NCBI GenBank assembly: GCA_026413225.1
Contig: CM048557.1
Coordinates: 66,206,987 to 66,270,986 of the forward strand
DNA: 64,000 nucleotides
Origin: Otis tarda
Taxonomy: Eukaryota; Chordata; Aves; Otidiformes; Otididae
Direction: 5' to 3'
The first letter of the stretch is position 1; each line of letters starts with the position of its first letter. Positions 47,372 to 56,842 of this stretch are shown here, in pieces. A model generated the notes under the pieces. The model searched no databases. It had not been told where the DNA came from and worked only from the letters and a program-made list of their open reading frames with translations. The position numbers were made by a program, and so were the translations under genes.

Positions 47372-50322
47372 TGTTGCTGGGGGAGGGGGAGCACAGTTCA
47401 GCCCACGGCTATCGGCATGGCGCCAGTGCCAGCACCAAGCGCCCAGAAGTCACGGAAGGATCGCAGGTAGGTGCAAATAAACCTAATCTGCGATACAAAA
47501 GAACACCTGTCACTCCAGCCAGCAAGTCGGTTTTATCGGGGGCCCTGCTGAAGTGTCTCTATACCAACGCACGCAGCATGGGGAATAAACAGGAAGAACT
47601 GGAGATGCGTGCACGCGAGCAGGGCTACGACCTTGTTGGCATCACGGAGACGTGGTGGGACGACTCTTACGACTGGAGCGTCAACATGGAGGGGTACAGG
47701 CTTTTTAGAAAAGACAGGCAGGGAAGATGAGGAGGGGGTGTCGCTCTCTATGTCAGCAACCGGCTGGAGTGCGTGGAGCTCCGCCTGGGGATGGGGGAGG
47801 AGCTGACAGAGAGCTTAAGGGTCAAGATCAGAGGACAGGGACGGACGGGGGATGTTACGGTGGGGGTCTGTTACAGGCCACCTGGCCAGGAAGACAGAGC
47901 GGACGAAGCGCTCTATAGCCGGATAGGAGCAGCCTCACAGCGGTCACAAGCCCTGGTCCTCATGGGGGACTTCAACCACCCTGACATCTGCTGGAGAGAC
48001 AACACGGCAGGGCACAGGCAGTCCAGGAGGTTCCTGGAATGCATGGACGATAATTTCCTCCTGCAGGCGATAGAGGAGCCGACAAGGAGGGGTGCCATGC
48101 TGGACCTTGTGCTCACCAACAGGGAGGGGCTGGTGGGGGACGTGAAACTGATGGACAGCCTTGGCTGCAGTGACCATGACGCGGTGGAGTTCAAGATCCA
48201 CGGGGCGGCGAGGAAACTGCACAGTAAGCTCTGTGCCCTAGATTTCAGGAAGGCGGACTTTGGCCTCTTCAGGAACCTCATGGGCAAAGCGCCATGGGAG
48301 GCGGCCCTGGAGGGAAGAGGGGCCCAGGAAAGTAGGTCCATATTTAAGGAGCACCTCGTCCAAGCTCAGCAGAGGTGCATCCCGATGAAGAAGAAGTCAG
48401 GCAAAAAGGCCAGGAGGCCAGCGTGGATGAGCAAGGAGCTCCTGGACCAACTGAAAGTAAAGAAGGAAGCCTATAGAGGGTGGAAGCGGGGACAGGTAGC
48501 CTGGGAGGACTACCGAGTGGCTGTGCGAGCGGCCAGAGATAGGGTGAGGAAGGCTAAAGCCCTGATGGAATCGAATCTGGCCAGGGATATAAAAAGTAAC
48601 AAGAAAAGCTTTTACTGGTATGTAGGGGACAAAAGAAAATCCAAGGAGAATGTAGGCCCCCTCCGGAAGGTAACGGGTGTCGTGGTTACCCGGGATGTGG
48701 AGAAGGCTGAGGTACTCAATGACTTTTTTGCCTCAGTCTTCACTGATAAGGGCTCTTGTCTCCCCACCCAAGCTGTGGAAGGCACAGGCAGGGACTGCGA
48801 GGATGAAGAACCGCCCACGGTGCTCGAAGAGCAGGTTCAGGATCATCTAAGGAACTTGAAGGTGCACAAGTCCATGGGGCCTGATGAGATCCATCCGCGC
48901 GTCCTGAGGGAACTGGCAGATGAAGTTGCCAAGCCACTGGCCATCATATTTGAGAAATCGTGGCGGTCTGGTGAGGTCCCCGATGACTGGAAGAGAGGGA
49001 ACATAACCCCCATTTTTAAAAAGGGGAGTAAGGAAGACCCGGGCAACTACAGGCCGGTCAGCCTCACCTCCGTGCCTGGCAAGGTCATGGAGCAGATTCT
49101 CCTGGAAAGCATGCTAAGGCACATGGAGAGCAAGGAGGTGGTTGGTGACAGCCAACATGGCTTCACCAAGGGCAGATCGTGCCTGACCAATTTGGTGGCC
49201 TTTTATGACGGGGTAACAGCATCGGTGGACAAGGGACGGGCAACGGATATCGTCTACCTGGACTTGCGCAAGGCATTTGACACTGTCCCGCATGATATCC
49301 TTCTCTCTAAACTAGAGAGGCATGGGTTCGATGGATGGACCACTCGGTGGATAAGGAGTTGGCTGGATGGCCGCACTCAGAGATTGGTGGTCAACGGCTC
49401 AATGTCCAAGTGGAGACCGGTCACCAGTGGCGTCCCTCAGGGGTCCGTGTTGGGCCCGGCCCTGTTCAACATCTTTGTCGGCGACATGGACAGTGGGATA
49501 GAGTGCACCCTCAGCAAGTTCGCCGATGACACCAAGCTGTGTGGTGCTGTTGACTCGCTGGAAGGGAGGGATGCCATCCAGAGGGACCTGGACAGGCTGG
49601 AGAGGTGGGCCCGTGCCAACCTCATGAAGTTCAACCAGGCCAAGTGCAAGGTCCTGCACCTGGGTCATGGCAATCCCAGGCACAAATACAGGCTGGGCGG
49701 AGAATGGATTGAGAGCAGCCCTGAGGAGAAAGACTTGGGAGTGCTGGTAAACGAGAGGCTCAACATGAGTGGGCAATGCGCCCTTGCGGCCCAGAAGGCC
49801 AACCGCATCCTGAGCTGCATCAAGAGGAGCATGGCCAGCAGGTTGAGGGAGGTGATTCTGCCCCTCTACTCTGCCCTGGTGGGACCCCACCTGGAGTACT
49901 GTGTCCAGTTCTGGAGTCCCCAACACAAGAAGGACATGGACCAGTTGGAAAGGGTCCAGAGGAGGGCCACCAAGATGATCAGAGGGCTGGAGCACCTCTC
50001 CTATGAGGACAGGCTGAGAGAGTTGGGGCTGTTCAGGCTGGAGAAGAGGAGGCTCCGGGGAGACCTGATAGCGGTCTTCCAGTACCTCAAGGGGGCCTAC
50101 AGGAAAGATGGGGAGAGGCTGTTCAGTAGGGCCTGTTGTGATAGGACAAGGGGTAATGGGTTTAAATTAGAAGGAGGTAGGTTTAGATTAGATATTAGAA
50201 AAAAATTTTTTACAATGAGAGTTGTAGAGCACTGGAACAGGTTACCCAGAGAGGTGGTGGATGCCCCATCCCTGGAAATGTTCAAGGCCAGGCTGGATGA
50301 GGCTCTGAGCAACCTGATCTAG
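47371..50322 (+). pseudogene. CR1 ORF2 endonuclease/reverse transcriptase, one in-frame stop
   Basis: One 983-codon frame is broken only by TGA at 47728-47730, after about 119 codons. Endonuclease (EEP/APE-type) motifs: KCLYTNARS (from 47551), ITETWWDD (47638), MGDFNHPD (about 47961) and [10 protein letters not shown] (about 48163), which hold the expected Asn, Glu, Asp/Asn and Asp/His residues. Reverse-transcriptase motifs: NYRPVSLTS (about 49045), [10 protein letters not shown] (49153), [12 protein letters not shown] (49252), [10 protein letters not shown] (49429) and the catalytic FADD box (49519-49530). The C-terminal region unique to CR1-like LINEs follows, ending at TAG 50320-50322. ORF2 would nick target DNA and copy CR1 RNA in the nucleus. 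The stop is probably a CpG-derived C-to-T change. The true start codon is unclear: no ATG precedes 47578 in this frame after ORF1. Confidence 0.96.
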
Positions 50323-50417
50323 TCAGGGATGTCCCTGCTTCTTGCAGGGGGGTTGGACTAGATGACCTTTGAAGGTCCCTTCCAACTCTAACCATTCTAT
50401 GATTCTATGATTCTATA

Positions 50418-52699
50418 GGTACCGATCACACATATTTTTAAAATAGTTTTCTATCTGCTTCTTTTCTCTTGTAACTGTTGTATGAAGCAGAGATTGCTGG
50501 GGTAGATACTTGAAAAAGGGCTTTGTGGGCTTGAATGTGGTTTCTGAGTTCCATTGTTAAAATTATGGCTGGTTTTCCTTCGGAAAAAAAAAATGCAGCA
50601 GCTTCGAGATGCAATCACGTTCTGCCGTTAATGTTGAAATTGTCTGAAAGAAATGTCTCCAATTGCTTGACATTGCCTCATGCATTTCATCCTCACCATT
50701 GTTAAGGTTCGTTAATGATTCCATTATAAGCTCCTATTTGCAGAAATGATTTTCTAAAAACAATCTCTGTGTTATATTATTATATTGTTTATATTACATA
50801 AATGCCCAAGGACTAGACATGTATTAATAGACAGCCTTGTGATTGTGGAGCCGGCAGTTATCTGACTGGTGATTACTCTGTCACAAAGTCTGCTGACTCT
50901 CAGCACTTTGGAGGGGAGAATAAAATTCCTTCTGCAAATTGGGAAGATAATTTTCTTTGGAATGATGGTTGTTACACAGGGCTGGAAATCCTCTGCATGC
51001 AGATAAGCAGTAAAAGCTGGTTAGCTTTATGCGATGCAGTGTGGTGCTTTGGAAAAGACTGTCACGGTGGAGAGCCTTATCAGCCACAGGGGATATAACG
51101 AAGATCCTAAAAGAGAGCTCCAAGCCTTCCAGGAGAGGGCATGCTGGATGGAAAACCAGGCAGCTGTAACCATTTTTTTTTCCCCTATACTGCTTCTGTA
51201 GTGTGTCCCAGGTATGCGACGCTGGGATGGGATGGCCTTGGGAGAGAGGGTGATGAGGTACTTTCTCCTTTCTCCTTCCCTTCCGTAGGGTTAACCACTG
51301 TCCCTTCCTTACTGTGTCACGCACCCTCGTAGTAAAGAGTGCAGACCACTCTGTCTCCCAAAAAGGAGTAAGGGAGCAGCATTAAAGGGATGTGCAGGGC
51401 AAGGTCGTGCATTTGAGATAATGTCCTACCCTGCTGGCTTGGTTGCCCCGAAGACCTAAGGATCCTTTCCTACTCCTCTGGGTACAGCGGAGTCACAGGC
51501 TGCCTTACCGGTTAGGATGCCATAGCTCAGTTCTCCGCGTGTGCCAGGCTCTTCTGGGGCTGCATCCAGAGGGTGATCCGACTGGGACTCTGCTCCTCCG
51601 TGTGTACTGGCTCCATACGGGTCAGCGAAGGGAGCGGTTCGTGCACACGTACCCCATCACGGCGCTCGTTGCTGTGTAAAACACGTGAGGTGCCTGCCGG
51701 CTGCTTTAGGAAGCCCAGCTCGTGACATTCTAGGTCAGTGATTCTTGATCCGTGTCAAATCACTTTATGGCCTTCCTCACAGCTGGTACTTTCGCCCGGT
51801 TCGGTGGTATAGTAGGGGATGGAGGACCAAGCCTCAGGCCAGGAATCCTCACTCTCAGTTGCTGTCGGAGACACAAAGACTGTAGATAGTTATATACTTG
51901 TAGCCCTTAAAAATTCCAACAGTTCTGCTAGCAGATTGTGGCAGAGCTAAGCTGCCTTTCTGTCCTTTTTCTTTGTATTTCCCATAGTTCCTACAGCAGA
52001 TACCTTGCATATCAATGGTAAAGCTTTCTACCTACAAATTCTTGGGTAAGGCTTGATGCTGGTGCTCTTGGTGAAGAGCTCTGAAGCCAGGACCCTTAAA
52101 AGATGTTCATAACCACCTCCTGGCATAGGATGGTCCCAGCACAGTGCCGGCTTACACAAGCGAACGAGGTTTTTCGAGGGTTGCAAAAATGGTACAGGCT
52201 GTCACTGGTTTGCTCCATGGGACTTTCTCATTGCTCCAGGTGAGCAACTTCTAATAATATAAATAATAATAATTACAAGGGAGTAGAAGGCAGAGAAGAC
52301 GTCAGGGAAAAAGGGGGAAAGAAAGTCCCAGCTGCCTCAGGGGAAGTGAGCCAACCATGGCCTATATATATCTCTTGGTTGTGGCAATTTTTGTAGGGCA
52401 TTAAAAGAGGAGGGACTCCTGCAATACCATTGCTCCGTTATCAGACACAGAGCTGGATGTTCCCACCTCTTTTGCCCAAGGCAATCCTGATTTAGTGGCT
52501 CTATAGGAGTTACATTATTCAAAGTTTATTTAAAATAATTACTGTAATCATCTGTATATTGTCACGGTGTAAGGAACCAGAAAATTGCATTGCATAATTC
52601 CCTTGCAGTTGTCTGAGAAATCTCCCGTCTGCTTTGCTAACACAGCTCAGATATTTGATGAAACCCTTGTTTTCACACGAAGGGACTGCCGCGCTTTCA
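50418..52699. other. Non-coding stretch between CR1 and candidate gene
   Basis: AT-rich 50,600-50,870 contains several TAAT-type cores and looks like a candidate conserved non-coding element. An imperfect AAT repeat lies at 52252-52275. A 147-codon minus-strand frame (50881-51324) has no motif. No exon is supported. Confidence 0.45.
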
Positions 52700-52811
52700 A
52701 GTTTACGGAGCGCGGTAGCTGATATGTTTATATTTTATCTGCCCCGCTTAACAATTGAATGAACGCAAAGCGTTAGCAGAGGTCAAGCATTGTTTGAATG
52801 TGTTGCAAATG

Positions 52812-52826
52812 GTTTCCCAGGGAAAC
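52812..52826. promoter_or_regulatory. X-box-like palindrome (candidate RFX site)
   Basis: GTTTCCC-A-GGGAAAC is a perfect inverted repeat with 7-base arms. It satisfies the degenerate X-box pattern RYYNYY-N(1-3)-RRNRAC recognised by RFX transcription factors, which drive many ciliary genes. It lies 112 bases upstream of the first candidate ATG, a typical promoter-proximal distance. Occupancy is inference. Confidence 0.45.
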
Positions 52827-52923
52827 GGCAAATCAGTACTCATAGCCTTCCGCAGCCTCTCCAGAACAACATCCAGCCACCAGCGTCGCCGGGTGTTTAC
52901 TCCAGTACGCGGGACCAGCGGCG

Positions 52924-52949
52924 ATGCGGACTAAAGACGAAGTGAGCGC
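52924..52949 (+). CDS. Candidate first coding exon, alternative B
   Basis: ATG at 52924 opens a short frame (MRTKDEVS plus two bases) up to a GTGAGT donor at 52950. It ends in phase 2, which fits the first AG (53519-53520) after the polypyrimidine tract of the next exon. An in-frame TAG at 52843-52845 bounds the frame upstream, and the -3 base is G. It competes with alternative A at 52975. The donor is good on its intron side but has C at -1. I do not recognise the resulting N-terminus. Confidence 0.3.
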
Positions 52950-52974
52950 GTGAGTAGGAGAGCGATTTCAAAGG

Positions 52975-53050
52975 ATGAAGAAACGTTCGGCAAGAGTGGC
53001 ACCGTTACCGTCTTACAATGTTTCTGAATTAAATTCGCCCGTGCTGGATG
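52975..53050 (+). CDS. Candidate first coding exon, alternative A
   Basis: ATG at 52975 has A at -3 (AAAGGATGA) and begins a 25-codon frame starting MKKRSARVAPLPSYN and ending in phase 1 at a GTAAAT donor (53051). It fits the second AG (53524-53525) of the downstream exon. The peptide is basic at first, then Ser/Pro/Leu-rich, with no signal peptide. In-frame stops lie upstream (TGA and TAG at 52951-52956 region), so translation cannot start much earlier in this frame. I do not recognise the protein. Confidence 0.35.
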
Positions 53051-53145
53051 GTAAATGCTTTTTTTTTCCTGTGTATCTGACCCTAGGCAGGAATTTACTT
53101 TGCATGCTCGTCCTGCTCTGTTCCATGCAAAGTAACGTGAATGTC

Positions 53146-53160
53146 TGCGTGTGTGTGTGT
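53146..53160. repeat. Short (GT)n repeat
   Basis: About seven GT units inside the putative first intron of the candidate gene. Simple sequence repeat without further significance. Confidence 0.8.
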
Positions 53161-53520
53161 ATTTTATCGTAACTAATGCTTGGCTGGCATTTTTAGCACT
53201 TCAGTTATCATCTGGGATAAGTGCAGTTAAATTTCTGTTGCTTGTGTTCAGTGCTGTGGGAATGATTTCTGATGAAGAAACTAATATTGAAATGTGAACA
53301 ACTGATAAAGTTGTTGTACTTCAGCTGTGGCTTTTAAAATGATGTGAACTTAGATCCGTATGATGTCACTGAATTTTCTGTAGTATTTTAATATTGGGCT
53401 CTGGATTTATCTTTTTTACTTTAAAGACAGAGGCACCAACTTTTTTGTGCTTGCTGGTCCTTGGCTTGAGATAGCAATTATTCCTTTAAACTGTTTTTTT
53501 TCCCCCCTTACTTTCGGAAG

Positions 53521-53751
53521 GGAAGCATCAGCTCTAAATTCTTTAATACCAAAACCACAAGGTAGAAATTGTGAATCCGTTGTGTGCTCTCGATCGGATG
53601 TGGCAGCCTCATTCCTTGCAGGGTGCATACCAACTTCACATCGCACTTCTGTGTCAACTGGAAATGCGTTGCTGTTGTCCAGCGTGAGATGCGACCGCGC
53701 TTACAGCCGCGATGCCGGTACAAAGCTCGGCACGCTGGAACTACGTGGCAG
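53521..53751 (+). CDS. Candidate second coding exon (tandem acceptor 53521/53526)
   Basis: A strong polypyrimidine tract (53491-53510, CTGTTTTTTTTCCCCCCTT) precedes two AGs five bases apart. Starting at 53521 (after first exon B) or 53526 (after first exon A) gives the same open frame, beginning EASALNSLIPKPQG or ASALNSLIPKPQG. It ends in GGC AG before a GTATAC donor at 53752 (phase 2). The exon keeps many CpGs, as coding DNA often does in birds. Residues are Ser/Arg-rich with no clear domain. The frame stays open past the donor to a TGA at 53831, so the exon end rests on the donor and the phase match with the next exon. Unrecognised protein. Confidence 0.4.
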
Positions 53752-54789
53752 GTATACGCGTGGTATAAATCCAAGGTTGAAAGGCAAGCTTTCTAAAAAT
53801 ATTCCTGATGTTCTGGTTCAAGTTTTTGTTTGAAATGTCTGTAGAAATCTCAGGCTTTAACTGCACTGTTGCTCGTTTATTATATTTGGTGTCAGATGTT
53901 TCAAAGAGCTGAGTACTTTCTGAAGTTGCTTGTTCTGCCAGAAATGAGCTCTCTTCCCACCAAGTGTGGTACGTCGTTAGGATCACTCAAGCCGTAAAAT
54001 CATGAGGTGTGGGCTGTCTCTGGTTTGAGCTTTGTGATGCCGACCAGCAATGAAAATGCGATTCCTTTTGGCAAGTTAAATTCAGCGCTACATCCAGGAT
54101 AAAAACAAAGCAAGAGACACGGTCCAGCGCCTGTCAGCGGAGCGTGACCTCCAGTCCTTCAGTCTACGTGGGCTGGACTGGCCGAAATTACAAATCGGGC
54201 TGGGTTTTGATAGAGCAGGCGGTAGTTTGTGTCATTTTTCTTGGGAGTAGGTGTGTGATATTGAGTATTCTGCAGGCTTGGTAGTCACCTGCTGTTTCTT
54301 TCTTGAGGGGAAAATGCCTTAAAAAAGGTTGAAGGAGCTGATGGACCTGTCTGCTGGTGTTGGTCCGCTGCTGTGGCACAGCACCAGTTTTTAGGATGTA
54401 TTGTAGTTTGTACACTCACCTACTTTTAAAGGAGCAGCATTACGGCCGGGAGAGCCGGCTTGCTGCGCTGGTTAACGGAGTGATTTGCTGCTCTTTTCTC
54501 CCTGAGACCTCCTGGCACAGGCCGGGCCGATGTCACGCCAGGCCCTGAATGCAGAGGATTAAGGACTGTCCCTTCCATGCAGGGTTTGAGACAACTCACG
54601 AGCTGTGGTTGCCTCCAAGTTAGCCAGTCCAGCTGCTCCCAGGTGCCTCTGCTCGGTCCAGCCTTAACCTTCTCCCCGTGCTAGGCTGCAGCAGCAGCGT
54701 CAAATATTGCACGGCCCGTTTCCTCAGGGAGGGAAAATCCAGTCGTCGTAGGAAGAAAGGGCAATAGACTGGAAGTGACTACCTGACAG

Positions 54790-54881
54790 CGCTCGGCATA
54801 TCCAACAGGCTGAAAATGGAAAGGTTCTTGCTCGGGATGAAGCTGTCCAAGCTGAACTAATGCTGGACCCATACATTAAAT
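54790..54881 (+). CDS. Candidate third coding exon
   Basis: It begins after CTGACAG with C, which completes the AG of the previous exon to a Ser codon. It then reads ARHIQQAENGKVLARDEAVQ and ten more residues to a consensus GTAAGT donor at 54882 (phase 1). The peptide is charged and helix-favouring, as in coiled-coil proteins, and looks protein-like. A TGA at about 54775 bounds the frame upstream, so the exon must start at 54790 or at the in-frame alternative CAACAG acceptor (54809). The upstream polypyrimidine tract is weak. I could not find exon 4 with confidence before the window ends. Confidence 0.42.
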
Positions 54882-55956
54882 GTAAGTGTGTGCAGCCAGT
54901 TTTACAGATCAGCAAAGATTTTAGCAGAGATTCCCAAAGAATCCTAATGGGGTAGGGCAGCCAGATTCCCAAGAGCACTGCGCCTGTCCCCTCTTTCCCT
55001 CCCAGGCACGGGAAGGGCACGTGGAAAAGATGCAGGAGCAACTGGGGCTGTGGGCCTGTGTGCTGGGGGGAGAGCAGGGAAGCAGTGCGCTCTAAGTTGT
55101 TGATTTTCAAGCAGTTGAGGTTTGTGGCTTCATAGATATCTTCTAGTAGAACCACAGAAACTGCTGACTCCTGGATAGCGGAGCGAAATCCAGGCAAGAA
55201 GACTCCTTCAGTAGTAAAGAGGCACCCAGACATTTGCAGATCACTGGTTGGAAAACGCTGCTGATATGGAAGGAAATGTAGCAGAGGCAGCTGCCGAGAA
55301 GGACTGGCACATGGGCTGAGCGAGGTGCATATCGACCTGGGACCCACAGCCACCAAATACTTTTAAGAACATGTCTTCATCTTGATCTGGCCAGCCCTTG
55401 TTCCCCAGTGCGGCATCAGCTGCAGTGAGAGGACTGTATGTACGTGAGTGCCTGAGCCGGGTGGGTTTTATGGACACCGCCTGGAGCAGACTTATCCCAA
55501 ATGTGCCCTCGTGGAAAGGTAGGAGTGAGATTTGACGGAGGTATTGCCCACCCCAAGGTCGTGGAGAAAACAATCGGAAGTATCTCCAGGGGTTACAAAA
55601 TGCAATGTGACAGTGAAAAATACTCACTTTTGCCCCAGCTGCTTACCTGTAAAATGTTCTTTTACCCCATCCTTCATTGAATGTGCTTAACTAGGCTCTA
55701 AGTTAGCCAAGGAAACTGAAGCACATGTTTAATGCATGTGCTGCAGTTCTGCCATGGACTGAGCCGGGACAGTCAGATTTGGACTCATCCAGACACGTCT
55801 AAATGTAAGCCTTGGTAAGTACTAAGGAAGTTGTCAGAGCTTCCTGGAGTCAGCAGGAGAGCTGGACGCCTCCGAGAGGTGATTCATTGCCTAGGATTGG
55901 TATCTGAGGGAGCTGGAGTGAATCACTCTCTGGAGGCATCCATCAAACAGGAGAGG
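54882..55956. other. Stretch downstream of candidate exon 3
   Basis: Probably intronic if the gene model holds. A good pyrimidine-rich acceptor occurs near 54990-55005 (CCCTCTTTCCCTCCCAG), but the phase set by exon 3 gives a frame that closes after about 32 codons with no fitting donor. The 210-codon minus-strand frame 54724-55356 overlaps exon 3 and shows no motif. Confidence 0.4.
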
Positions 55957-56666
55957 CAATAGTTTGTGTAGGAGATAAATACAGACGATTTGATATTGAG
56001 TTGTGTGTCAGCGTGCTGGCTGCTTTTGCACTCAGATCTTGGGAGACCCGTGAACTAGCCTGAATTTATTGCAGTGTTTGTTGAAAGTACAGAATCATAG
56101 AATCATTAAGGTTGGAAGAGACCTCCAAGATCATCAAATCCAACCATCGACCTAACACCACCCTGCCTACTAAACCATGTCCTGAAGTGCCACGTCTACA
56201 CGTTCTTTGAACACCTCCAGGGGTGGTGGCTCCACCACTTCCTTTGGCAGCCTGTTCCAGTGCCTGACCACTCTTTCAGTAAAGAAGTGTTTCCTAATAT
56301 CCAACCTAAACCTCCTCTGCTGCAACTTGAGGCCATTTCCTCTCATTCTATCGCTAGTCATTTGGGAGAATACCCACCTCCCTACACCCTCCTTTCAGGT
56401 AGCTGTAGAGAACAATAAGGTCTTCCCTCAGCCTCCTCTTCTCTAGACTAAACAATCCCAGTTCCCTCAGATGCTCTTCATCAGACTTGTTCTCCAGACC
56501 CCTCACCAGCTTCGTTGCCCTTCTCTGGACATGATCCAGCAACTCAATTTTGTTCTTGTACTGAGGGGCCCAAAACTGAACACCCTAGTTGAGGTGCGGC
56601 CTCACCAGTGCCAAGTACAGGGGCACAATCACTTCCCTACTCCTGCTGGCCACACTGTTCCTGATA
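55957..56666. repeat. Direct repeat copy 2 (134-bp unique flank + CR1)
   Basis: Near-identical to 36848-37540 in the same orientation. The 134-base non-CR1 flank (55957-56090) and the first ~575 bases of an antisense CR1 are shared. This copy keeps about 20 bases (near 56526-56545) that copy 1 lacks, and its CR1 continues beyond the end of the shared part. It is therefore the better candidate for the source copy. Confidence 0.88.
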
Positions 56667-56842
56667 TAAGCCAGAATGCTGTTGGCTTTTTTGGCCACGT
56701 GGGCACACAGCTGGCCCATGTTCAGCCAGCTGTCTACCAGCACCCCCAGGTGCTTACTTACTGAGGGAGCACTCAGTCCCCTCATCCAGGTCATTGATAA
56801 AGATACTAAACAAGACTGGCCCTAGAACTGAGCCCCGGGGAA
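56091..56842 (-). mobile_element. CR1 LINE fragment, second subfamily, with internal deletion
   Basis: Antisense CR1 of about 750 bases. From its 3' end (56091) it runs through the ORF2 C-terminal region to residues around [15 protein letters not shown] (sense). It then jumps at about 56757 to sequence equivalent to the LFN-D-D-G-ECSLSK segment just before the FADD catalytic box. About 215 bases are missing relative to the 47030 copy, removing FADD and the following ~70 residues, and the frame is shifted at the junction. It ends near 56842, at the segment antisense to the GVPQGSVLG region. Confidence 0.92.

Larger units (their letters stand above)
47030..50417 (+). mobile_element. CR1: Large CR1 LINE, 5'-truncated, ORF2 almost open
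   Basis: A 3.39-kb CR1, compared with roughly 4.5 kb for a complete element. It holds the last third of ORF1 (to 47371), essentially all of ORF2 (open to 50322 except for one stop at 47728-47730) and a 95-base 3' untranslated region. The element ends in three octamers of the ATTCTATG type at 50394-50417. The near-intact 983-codon frame contrasts with the heavily broken copies elsewhere and points to comparatively recent insertion. The 5' end lies at about 47,025-47,030, inside ORF1, so the promoter is missing and the copy cannot be autonomous even apart from the stop. CR1 elements usually lack clear target-site duplications, and none is seen. Confidence 0.97.
52700..52974 (+). promoter_or_regulatory. 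Candidate CpG-rich promoter of the 52.9-54.9 kb gene
   Basis: CpG density rises sharply between about 52,840 and 52,960 (more than ten CpGs in roughly 110 bases) against a CpG-poor background. The stretch leads directly into two possible start codons (52924 and 52975), both in acceptable initiation contexts (purine at -3). There is no TATA box at a suitable distance, which fits a CpG-type promoter. The upstream part carries the X-box-like palindrome at 52812-52826. The transcription start itself cannot be placed from sequence. Confidence 0.45.

Noticed and set aside
49399..49995. 198-codon minus-strand frame over CR1
   Set aside because: Antisense shadow of the CR1 ORF2 reverse-transcriptase region.
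50881..51324. 147-codon minus-strand open frame
   Set aside because: Low-complexity Ser/Leu/Pro composition, no motif, no splice signals.
54990..55110. Exon 4 of the candidate gene after CCCTCTTTCCCTCCCAG
   Set aside because: The acceptor is good, but with the phase set by exon 3 the frame is Gly/Ala-rich and closes without a suitable donor. The more protein-like frame is in the wrong phase.
54724..55356. 210-codon minus-strand open frame
   Set aside because: It overlaps candidate exon 3 on the other strand, shows no motif, and starts at an arbitrary Met. Probably a shadow frame.
36848..56666. Direct repeats as the two LTRs of an endogenous retrovirus
   Set aside because: The 19-kb spacing is too long, most of each repeat is antisense CR1, there are no TG...CA ends, primer-binding site or polypurine tract, and the interior holds a LINE and unrelated DNA rather than gag or pol.
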